From Candidatus Aenigmatarchaeota archaeon (GTDB lineage Archaea; Aenigmatarchaeota; Aenigmatarchaeia; QMZS01), in the NCBI GenBank assembly GCA_003663295.1, contig QMZS01000072.1, positions 1 to 5,188 of the forward strand: 5,188 nucleotides of DNA. The letters are read 5' to 3'. Both the position numbers and the translations under genes were made by a program. Of the stretch, positions 1-4,791 are shown piece after piece. A model generated the notes under the pieces. The model searched no databases, was not told the origin of the DNA, and worked only from the letters and a program-made list of their open reading frames with translations. Position 1 is the first letter of the stretch. Each line of letters begins with the position of its first letter.

Positions 1-901
1 CAAAGAAAATTATTATTCAGCGGCTTCATTTGCATTCTCAAAATCAATCTCCTACAAATACGGAATTAAATTAATTGAACTGTTTGAGAGTAAAGATAAA
101 AAAACTCTTCTGAAAAATTACTTAAATTATATTGAAAGCAAAATTTTTGAAATCAACACCTCCAACATTGAACTTTACGCAATAACTGAAGAAAGATTAT
201 CAGAAACTCACAATAATCTTGAACTTGCGTGGAAAGATTATTACAATGAAGACTACACCCAAAGCATGTATTACGCTTCCTTTGCAGATCAAAGATTATA
301 TACTGCAATTTCGTGGATGGACTACGCTGACCAGTTCCCTCAATATATCAAAGCCGATAGGAATCCCAAAGAAGCCGCCAATGAAATTCTCTCTGAAACC
401 TCATCCATATTAACTTACATTTCGCTTACAACATCAAACAGTCTGTTGAGCAATGCCTATGCCATGCTTGAAAAAACAAAAGATAATTACAACTCAGAAA
501 AATATTATGCTTCAATTATAGCAGGAATTAAAAGTTATGTAAATGCTGAACTCGCTTCAGAAATATTATATAAAGAAGATGAATATCTTGTAGAACTTCA
601 CAGGAGAAGAGCTTTGGCAGCGATAAACAAAACAAATTCAGTAATAGGACAAAGTTATTTTGAGTATGCTGAATCCCTGAAAGAAGAAGACCCTTCAGCA
701 TCATTAGTTTATTATACCTACGCAGAAAAACTTTCAAATTTAAACCAATTGTTAAATCAGGATTTTAAACCTGAAGAAATAAAACCAAGTGAATTCTTAA
801 CCCCGGTTTCATGCAATTATAAAACTGCAATTTGGTTCCTTACAATTTCAGTAATCTTATGCTTCATCGCAGGAGTGATTGCGGGCAAAATATGGAAATA
901 A
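1..901 (+). CDS. Helical-repeat protein with C-terminal membrane anchor, 5' partial (possible archaeal S16/Lon-like protease C-terminal region)
   Basis: The frame is open from base 2 to the TAA at 899-901, giving 299 residues with no start in the window, so the gene begins upstream. The protein is almost wholly alpha-helical, rich in Tyr, Ala, Ser, Glu and Lys. A Tyr-Tyr-(Ser/Ala/Thr) motif opens helices at bases 11, 269, 503 and 710, as in TPR- or HEPN-like helical hairpins. The last 25 or so residues form one hydrophobic helix (AIWFLTISVILCFIAGVIAG) ending in the short basic tail KIWK, so the protein is probably tail-anchored with the helical part on one side of the membrane. From memory, predicted archaeal S16-type serine proteases (COG1750) have such a Tyr/Ala-rich helical region and C-terminal anchor after the protease domain. 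The catalytic part would lie outside this window, so that name is an inference. Its stop overlaps the start of the DUF92 gene, implying co-transcription. Confidence 0.85.
   Translation, partial: KENYYSAASFAFSKSISYKYGIKLIELFESKDKKTLLKNYLNYIESKIFEINTSNIELYAITEERLSETHNNLELAWKDYYNEDYTQSMYYASFADQRLYTAISWMDYADQFPQYIKADRNPKEAANEILSETSSILTYISLTTSNSLLSNAYAMLEKTKDNYNSEKYYASIIAGIKSYVNAELASEILYKEDEYLVELHRRRALAAINKTNSVIGQSYFEYAESLKEEDPSASLVYYTYAEKLSNLNQLLNQDFKPEEIKPSEFLTPVSCNYKTAIWFLTISVILCFIAGVIAGKIWK
871..879 (+). promoter_or_regulatory. Shine-Dalgarno-like site for the DUF92 gene
   Basis: AGGAGTGAT lies inside the end of the upstream gene, 12 bases before the ATG at 892. It matches the archaeal anti-Shine-Dalgarno complement AGGAGGTGAT apart from one missing G. 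It favours the start at 892 over the in-frame ATG at 907, which has no such site nearby, and over the earlier ATG at 832, deep in the upstream gene. Confidence 0.5.
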
Positions 902-1608
902 CAAATATGATTATTTCCGTCCCGCTTATCAATCTGGCGGCTATTTTTATCTGTGTTCTTCTTGTTGGATTTGGGTATATAAAAAAAATCCTTGATGAAA
1001 AATCAGCAATATTTACTTTTTCATTTTCTCTGTATTTTAGCCTCCTGTTTCCTCTCTACTGGTTTGCATCTCTAATGATATTATATATTCTCACAAGCTT
1101 TGCCACAAAATATAAAAGAAATTACAAAATGGTTGCCCATAAAAAAGGAAGGAAAATCAAAAATCTTATGAGCAATCTTTTTCCATCCCTATTATTTTCA
1201 TTTATTTATCTGGTAATACCTCATCCAGCAATCTACTTTGCTTTTTTGTGCGGACTCTCCTGCGCATGCGCAGACACCCTTGCCTCTGAAATAGGGCAAC
1301 TTAGCAGAAAAAATCCCAGACTTATTACAACCCTTGAAGAAGTTAAAACCGGAACAGAAGGTGGGGTATCTAAATTAGGTCTTCTCATAGGTTTAATTGG
1401 CGGTCTGCTAGTTTCACTTCCCGGCGCTTATTTGGGATTCAAATTATTCCTCCTTGCCACTTTAGTTGGATTTATTGGATGCAATATAGATTCTTACATT
1501 GGAGCAAAATTTGAGCTGGAAGGAAAATGTTCAAATGAAACAACTAATCTAATTGCAACAACATCCTCCGCGGTTTTAGGCTTGATTGTTTTTGTTCTAT
1601 TATTATAA
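892..1608 (+). CDS. DUF92 family integral membrane protein (TMEM19 / VTE6-like)
   Basis: This 238-residue polytopic membrane protein has about six hydrophobic segments (roughly residues 7-28, 38-70 as one or two, 97-126, 161-180, 182-198, 219-238). Between them is the signature of the DUF92 family (PF01940): ADTLASEIG at 127-135, NPRLITT at 141-147, GTEGGVS at 154-160 and the IDSYIGA stretch at 199-205. A basic cytosolic-looking loop (KYKRNYKMVAHKKGRKIK) lies at 73-90. Relatives include human TMEM19 and plant VTE6, a phytyl-phosphate kinase; the family is related to CTP-dependent polyprenol and dolichol kinases. A role in phosphorylating an isoprenoid alcohol or its monophosphate, for example in archaeal lipid recycling, is plausible but inferred. 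The ATG at 892 is chosen because an SD-like site precedes it and because the hydrophobic N-terminus then begins in normal position. The 10-base overlap with the upstream gene suggests translational coupling. Length is typical and no lesion is seen. Confidence 0.9.
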   Translation: MEITNMIISVPLINLAAIFICVLLVGFGYIKKILDEKSAIFTFSFSLYFSLLFPLYWFASLMILYILTSFATKYKRNYKMVAHKKGRKIKNLMSNLFPSLLFSFIYLVIPHPAIYFAFLCGLSCACADTLASEIGQLSRKNPRLITTLEEVKTGTEGGVSKLGLLIGLIGGLLVSLPGAYLGFKLFLLATLVGFIGCNIDSYIGAKFELEGKCSNETTNLIATTSSAVLGLIVFVLLL

Positions 1609-1650
1609 AATATTAACTAATACTTTTTGTAAAATAGATTATATTTATAG

Positions 1651-2080
1651 AAGAAAGATGGCGCAGTTTCAGCTATAATTTATAATTCTGAAGGATTTGT
1701 TCTTGTAGCAAGAAGGTCTTCAACAAAATTTCCTTTTCCAAATATACTTTCCCTTCCACCATCTTATATAAATAAAGGAGAAACTCCTGAACTAAAACTA
1801 ATTTCTGCGGTGAAAAAAACTTGGAATTGATATAATTATCAAATGTGTTATTGGCACTAAAAAAGGTGCACAGGAAAATTATTTGTTGGCTATGACAGAT
1901 TACTTTGCAGAAATAGTTGGAGGGACTATCAAACCAAACCAAGAGGATTACTCAGAAACTATATTTATAAATCCAATAAAAACATTTAGGAATGAAGACC
2001 GGAGTAAGATGGGATTTTGTACTCGGGTTTTGCTTGAAGCTATTGATAAAAATCCTGATTTCTGGAAAAAATATATTTAA
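1651..2080 (+). pseudogene. Nudix-like protein, frameshifted and without an in-frame start
   Basis: Two frames together read as one Nudix-fold protein. The first (1651-1827) gives KKDGAVSAIIYNSEGFVLVA and on to GETPELKLISAVKK, then stops at TGA 1828-1830. The second (1820-2080) continues with LGIDIIIKCVIGTKKGAQEN and ends near DRSKMGFCTRVLLEAI and DFWKKYI. The join falls at a run of seven A (1813-1819). Removing one A or adding two restores the frame; adding two gives the spacing expected between GE and LG in a Nudix box. The first frame also has no ATG after the TAG at 1648-1650; the only nearby ATG (1658) is out of frame and closes at once. Nudix enzymes hydrolyse nucleoside diphosphates linked to another moiety using the REUXEE motif. 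Here that part reads roughly SAVKK.LG, so the metal-binding glutamates are missing and the ancestor may already have been non-catalytic. Convergent with the - strand nucleotidyltransferase remnant 30 bases away. Confidence 0.7.
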
Positions 2081-2094
2081 TTTATGAAACAATC

Positions 2095-2101
2095 AAAAAA
2101 A
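2095..2101 (-). terminator. T7 run, possible archaeal terminator
   Basis: Seven T on the - strand, 10 bases past the TAA of the nucleotidyltransferase remnant and just after the end of the convergent Nudix-like gene. Archaeal RNA polymerase terminates at T-runs without needing a hairpin, and none is seen here. In such AT-rich DNA the signal is weak. Confidence 0.3.
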
Positions 2102-2110
2102 TTATCCTGT

Positions 2111-2690
2111 TTAGATAACATTAAACTTTTTTAAAATATCTCTGACTCTTTGATCTCCTTTTATTTCAAGAAATCTTTGTTCAAGATATTTTTTATCTAT
2201 TTCGCAAACCTTCATTAAAGCCTTTATATCTTCTAAATCATGCTTTTCTTTTTCTTTGCCTCTTTGTAAAATTGATTTGAGTAAAATGGTGTCAGCTACA
2301 TTGCATAATCTGAGCTCAAAATCATTGCCTTTCAATAAAGTTGTATTTTTCCAACAGAGATCTGTTAAACGAAATGTATAATCTGAACCCTTTATATTTA
2401 TATTGTCCTGCGACATGAATTCAATTTCTCCATTCCTTCCAATATACAGAAATAAACCCTCACCGCAATCTTTGGTTAACGCAAAAGGGAAAATCTTTTT
2501 CAGTTTCAACGCATCTTCGTCAGCAACAAGAAAATCAATATCTGTAGGCACTCGATTGGAAGTTAATATTGAAACATGAGTTCCGCATAAAGACCATATT
2601 TAATGCCTGATTTATTTAGTTTCAATAAAACAGATTTTAGGAAAGGATTTTTATCCAATATTTTATTAAAATTTGGTTCTATGTGTCCAT
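2111..2690 (-). pseudogene. Nucleotidyltransferase-fold protein, frameshifted
   Basis: The intact part (2551 down to 2111, 146 residues, opening at MPTDIDFLV) lacks the N-terminus of the fold. The missing part is readable upstream in another frame: NKILDKNPFLKSVLLKLNKS and GIKYGLYA, running to a TAA at 2565-2563. Losing one base near 2583-2586 (TATGCGGAACT on the - strand) explains the switch; supplying it joins GLYA to GTHVSILTSNRVPTDIDFLV. That gives the nucleotidyltransferase signature: a Gly-Thr turn, then Asp-x-Asp (TDID), with a possible third acid in GEIEF. The rest is helical and ends in a basic segment with KHDLEDIKAL. No good start exists in the N-terminal frame. An ATG at 2690-2688, 7 bases after the taw1 stop, is one base out of phase, so a second single-base loss there would restore MDT..EPNF; TTG at 2658-2656 is the alternative. 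It follows taw1 as a second cistron. The substrate is unknown; AbiEii/MNT-type proteins share this fold. Confidence 0.68.
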
Positions 2691-2697
2691 AAAATAA

Positions 2698-3645
2698 TTA
2701 ATCAAACTTATTAACAACTTTCGAATCCTTGTTTTTCAAGAGAACAATTCTTGAATCTTCTTTATAATCATCTAATTTATAATTACTTCGTTCAGTTATC
2801 TTCTCAGCAAATTCCTTTACATCATCAAAACTTAGCATAGAACCCACACCAAGTCTTTCCTTTGCATTGCCAATACTCATAAAAGATTTTACTTCAATAA
2901 AATCCGGGGAAGCAAGTTCAATTAATTTTAGATAATCATCAATGAAATTATAATCAAAGCTAAGATTCTTGATTAAAGTCAACCTAATCACCCGCCTTCC
3001 TTTGAAATTTTTCATTATTTTAAGACTTTCATTAAATTTATTCCAATTGTCTTTATCTGTTGATCTGCATATCTGCAAGAACTTCTCCTCATTCGGAGCA
3101 TTTAATGAAATATATAACTGGAAATTTTTCTTTGGTTTTAATTTGGCTAAAACATCGGGTCGGGTTCCGTTTGTCACAAGAAAAACAGTTCTTGCTCTTT
3201 CGGTCAAATAATCTATCAACTCATTTATTTTTGGATATAAAGTGGGTTCTCCTGACAAAGAAATCGCAAAGTGGTTGGGGTCAAAAGATTCTTCCAGCTT
3301 TTTTTTATCAGCAACGCTACCCCCAAAACCTGACAATAATTTCTTCCTCAATTTTATGAGATTCTCCACAATTTCTTCGGGTTCATCAAATTCAGCGCCA
3401 AATTCTTTTATCATAGCTTCATTTGGACGCCAGCAGAAAATACAATTAAGATTGCAGATTATTACTGCTGGTGAAAACTGCATACATCTGTGGCAGTCAA
3501 TTCCGTAAAACTGTTCCTTATAACAAACCCCAGTCCCTCTTAATGATTTCCGGTTCCACTCGCAAACCTGCACCCCGGAATGATTAAAAAGTCCATAATG
3601 TTTTTTCAATAAATCTCCCTTTGTCTTTTCGTCAATCATAATCAT
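2698..3645 (-). CDS. taw1: tRNA 4-demethylwyosine synthase (radical SAM, archaeal TYW1)
   Basis: This 315-residue protein is a full-length archaeal Taw1. The enzyme condenses pyruvate with N1-methylguanosine at position 37 of tRNA-Phe to build the tricyclic 4-demethylwyosine, using SAM and two iron-sulfur clusters. The radical-SAM motif is CNLNCIFC (Cys64, Cys68, Cys71), followed by WRP. The three cysteines for the second cluster are Cys28, Cys41 and Cys54 in VCEWNRK, GVCYK and HRCMQ. Lys43, just after Cys41, matches the lysine proposed to bind pyruvate in the Pyrococcus enzyme. Other family marks are ISLSGEPTLYP at 128-138, TNGT at 158-161, LYISLNAP at 177-184, EVKSFMSIGNAKERL at 251-265 and the tail YKLDDYKEDSRIVLL. 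An extra cysteine (Cys51) sits before HRC, where serine or threonine is usual. The ATG at 3645 is preceded by a TATA-like box at leaderless distance and no SD; an ATG two codons later is possible. The nucleotidyltransferase remnant follows after 7 bases. Confidence 0.96.
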   Translation of the reverse strand: MIMIDEKTKGDLLKKHYGLFNHSGVQVCEWNRKSLRGTGVCYKEQFYGIDCHRCMQFSPAVIICNLNCIFCWRPNEAMIKEFGAEFDEPEEIVENLIKLRKKLLSGFGGSVADKKKLEESFDPNHFAISLSGEPTLYPKINELIDYLTERARTVFLVTNGTRPDVLAKLKPKKNFQLYISLNAPNEEKFLQICRSTDKDNWNKFNESLKIMKNFKGRRVIRLTLIKNLSFDYNFIDDYLKLIELASPDFIEVKSFMSIGNAKERLGVGSMLSFDDVKEFAEKITERSNYKLDDYKEDSRIVLLKNKDSKVVNKFD

Positions 3646-3670
3646 CTAAAATTATTATTAATAATTCAAA

Positions 3671-3680
3671 ATATTTAAAA
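3671..3680 (-). promoter_or_regulatory. TATA-like box for taw1
   Basis: TTTTAAATAT on the - strand lies in the 47-base gap between the psmB stop and the taw1 ATG, centred about 30 bases before the ATG. With the usual archaeal TATA-to-start spacing of about 25 bases, the transcript would begin within a few bases of the ATG. That fits the lack of an SD site and would give taw1 its own promoter independent of psmB. Confidence 0.45.
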
Positions 3681-3692
3681 CATAAAAAATAA

Positions 3693-4322
3693 TTATTTTA
3701 ATTTGCTTAATTTATCCTCGCTTAAATTAAAACCTTTGTCGGTTATTTCAGCAATCCAAATTTTTTCTCCTCCAGAAGCCATGTCTCTCTGAGCCGCGCA
3801 TTTAATAGCACTCATTATAAGTTTCTTTCCTTCTTCCAAAGTCATATTGTCCTTGTAATCTTTTTCAAGAATACCATACACAAAAGGGCTGCCAGAACCA
3901 GTTGAAACATAATTTTCTTTTATGCATGAACCTGTTGGGTCAAAAGAATATATATGGGCTCCTGTAGAATCAACGCCTCCTATTATTATCTGCGTATAAT
4001 AAGGATAAAATCTTCTTGCATACATCACATTTGACAACAAATTTGCAACAGCGCTAATGTTCATCTCTTCACCTGTCTGGAGTTTGTAAAGTGAAATCTC
4101 CGCTCTTAAGATATTTATTAATTGTTGAGCGTCGCTGACCATTCCCGCAATAGTTATGCCTATTTTATCATCTATCTTGAATACTTTCTGAACATCCTTA
4201 TTTACAACCATGTAGCCCATAGATGCCTTTGATTCAGATGCAAGCAAAATACCTCCTTTGCAAGTCAAACCTATTGTCGTAGTTCCTGTTTTTACTAATT
4301 TATCCATCTTCATTTCGTCCAT
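3693..4322 (-). CDS. psmB: Archaeal 20S proteasome beta subunit
   Basis: This 209-residue protein is the catalytic beta subunit of the archaeal 20S proteasome, an N-terminal nucleophile hydrolase that forms the two inner heptameric rings and degrades unfolded proteins. A short propeptide of 13 residues (MDEMKMDKLVKTG) ends in Gly before TTTIGL. Self-cleavage would expose Thr14 as the catalytic Thr1. In mature numbering Glu17 (in LASES) and Lys33 (in DVQKVF) are present; Glu at 17 is also found in Thermoplasma, so it is not a defect. IAGMVSDAQ, STGSGSPFVYG (140-150) and QRDMASGG (178-185, with the Asp and Ser that support Thr1) are diagnostic. Length and motif order are normal. No alpha subunit or regulatory ATPase is in the window. 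The start at 4322 gives the longest reading; ATGs at residues 4 and 6 would also leave a working propeptide. No SD is seen, and AT-rich promoter-like sequence lies just upstream. Confidence 0.97.
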   Translation of the reverse strand: MDEMKMDKLVKTGTTTIGLTCKGGILLASESKASMGYMVVNKDVQKVFKIDDKIGITIAGMVSDAQQLINILRAEISLYKLQTGEEMNISAVANLLSNVMYARRFYPYYTQIIIGGVDSTGAHIYSFDPTGSCIKENYVSTGSGSPFVYGILEKDYKDNMTLEEGKKLIMSAIKCAAQRDMASGGEKIWIAEITDKGFNLSEDKLSKLK

Positions 4323-4368
4323 AATATACTTTTAAATTAATAAATTAAATTAGTATTCTAAAGATTAT
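4323..4368. promoter_or_regulatory. Shared divergent promoter region, psmB / tRNA-Val
   Basis: The 46 bases between the psmB ATG and the first base of the tRNA are nearly all A and T. For the tRNA (+), TTTAAATT at 4331-4338 lies about 34 bases before the mature 5' end, leaving a leader of several bases for RNase P. For psmB (-), ATTTAATTTA at 4350-4341 lies about 24 bases before the ATG, the distance of a leaderless transcript. Both assignments rest on spacing and base composition only. Confidence 0.45.
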
Positions 4369-4404
4369 GGGCTCGTAGTCTAGTGGTATGATGCTGCCTT
4401 CACA

Positions 4405-4426
4405 GGAAAAATTAAATTTCGGAAAA
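4405..4426 (+). other. tRNA intron 1, anticodon loop, position 37/38 (22 nt)
   Basis: The intron separates loop bases TTCACA (4399-4404) from G38 and the 3' anticodon stem. The fold is a slightly relaxed bulge-helix-bulge. The outer helix is the anticodon stem; the central helix pairs exon TTC (4399-4401) with intron GAA (4422-4424), with an A/G mismatch at what would be the fourth pair. The bulges are CAG at the 5' site and AAG at the 3' site. The inner helix GAAA/TTTC (4406-4409 with 4417-4420) closes a 7-base loop. Because G occurs at both 4405 and 4427, a boundary one base later (4406-4427) gives the same product. Confidence 0.88.
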
Positions 4427-4448
4427 GGGCAGAGGTCGGGAGTTCAAT

Positions 4449-4517
4449 TAAGGTTTTCTTTAGAGAAAGAAAACTTTAAGCAAAAGAAAGGAAAAATCCA
4501 TATATGCCCTTTGAAAA
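4449..4517 (+). other. tRNA intron 2, T-loop, position 59/60 (69 nt)
   Basis: This intron lies inside the T-loop, after TTCAAT (4443-4448) and before T60 at 4518. The junction is a complete canonical BHB. The outer helix is the T-stem GGGAG/CTCCC. The central helix is exon TTCA (4443-4446) with intron TGAA (4512-4515), 4 of 4 pairs. The 5' bulge is ATT (4447-4449), the 3' bulge AAT (4516-4518), and the inner helix AAG/CTT (4450-4452 with 4509-4511), extendable by one G-C pair. Cutting after the second base of each bulge gives exactly these limits. Inside is a perfect 9-bp hairpin at 4453-4474. No box C/D motif or reading frame of note is seen. Introns at 59/60 are known mainly from Thermoproteales and need a tRNA splicing endonuclease of broad specificity. 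Confidence 0.92.
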
Positions 4518-4531
4518 TCTCCCCGAGCCCA

Positions 4532-4791
4532 TTTACCAAAAATAGGTTATATGATGATGGTAACAATAATAGGTGTAAGAATAGCATCACCTCAACAAAA
4601 GAACGAAATATGGACCTCATTCTCGTCAAAGGCGGAACAACAACAAGCACTTACAAAGCTTTTGAAGCCTCAGTGCCTGATAAAGGAAAACCCAGCGAGT
4701 CTATTACAGTACCTGTCCGCACTGCAGTGGATATGTAAAAATAAACACTGGAATTGAATATTTAAATGTGGTGCTAAAAAATACTCTTAAA
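4532..4791 (+). other. Stretch with two overlapping short frames, no recognised gene
   Basis: Two + strand frames overlap here. One runs from ATG 4551 (with in-frame ATGs at 4554 and 4557 and a weak AGGT at 4544-4547) to TGA 4757, 68 residues, opening MMMVTIIGVRIASP. The other runs from ATG 4610 to TAA 4738, 42 residues, with LILVKGGTTTSTYKAFEASV and ending TVPVRTAVDM. Bases 4610-4738 are visibly less AT-rich than their surroundings, which suggests coding or former coding sequence. The second frame has the more ordinary codon and residue make-up (Gly, Val, Thr, Lys, Asp), but no motif or family is recognised. A gene starting in the first frame and shifting into the second near 4600 is possible. 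I assign no function. Confidence 0.3.
4757..4766 (+). promoter_or_regulatory. TATA-like box for the small membrane protein
   Basis: AATATTTAAA is centred about 30 bases before the ATG at 4792. A transcript from it would start at or just before that ATG, supporting a leaderless start there over the GTG codons at 4768 and 4771, which sit directly against the box. Confidence 0.4.

Larger units (their letters stand above)
4369..4531 (+). tRNA. tRNA-Val (anticodon CAC) with two introns
   Basis: The acceptor strands are GGGCTCG (4369-4375) and CGAGCCC (4524-4530), 7 of 7 pairs, with discriminator A at 4531 and no encoded CCA. U8 and A9 follow, then a D-arm (4378-4392) with the GG of the D-loop, then G26. 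The anticodon stem is CTGCC (4394-4398) with GGCAG (4428-4432), 5 of 5 pairs, and the loop TTCACA-G holds anticodon CAC at 4401-4403. The variable loop is AGGTC (4433-4437). The T-stem is GGGAG (4438-4442) with CTCCC (4519-4523), 5 of 5 pairs, around T-loop TTCAAT-T. Removing 4405-4426 and 4449-4517 gives a canonical 72-base tRNA. A73 and anticodon A35-C36 agree with valine identity, and G15-C48 can form the Levitt pair. It is transcribed away from psmB. Introns are described separately. Confidence 0.95.

Noticed and set aside
1624..1628. T5 run after the DUF92 gene as a terminator.
   Set aside because: Too short to stand out in DNA this rich in T; no supporting structure.
1658..1678. ATG at 1658 as the start of the Nudix-like gene.
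   Set aside because: It reads five codons after the ATG and meets TAA; it is not in the frame of the Nudix-like protein.
2563..2700. In-frame continuation of taw1 past its TAA into the nucleotidyltransferase N-terminus, as a possible readthrough fusion.
   Set aside because: Taw1 ends where the family normally ends, and the downstream piece is broken by its own frameshift; the shared frame is a one-in-three coincidence.
2969..3508. Several + strand frames opposite taw1.
   Set aside because: They are shadows of a well conserved gene on the other strand and carry no recognisable motif.
3693..4322. Glu instead of Asp at mature position 17 of the proteasome beta subunit as a sign of an inactive subunit.
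   Set aside because: Glu is also found at this position in the active Thermoplasma enzyme, and Thr1 and Lys33 are intact.
4449..4517. Possible guide RNA encoded in the long tRNA intron, as in the haloarchaeal tRNA-Trp intron.
   Set aside because: No box C (RTGATGA) or box D (CTGA) inside the intron.
4551..4557. ATGATGA matches the box C consensus of a C/D guide RNA just after the tRNA.
   Set aside because: No CTGA box D at a sensible distance and no C'/D' pair; the ATG repeats are more simply a chance or start-codon run.
4388..4738. A + strand frame of 116 residues running through the tRNA and its introns.
   Set aside because: Its first half is tRNA and intron sequence, explained fully by the RNA fold; only the part from 4610 could be coding.
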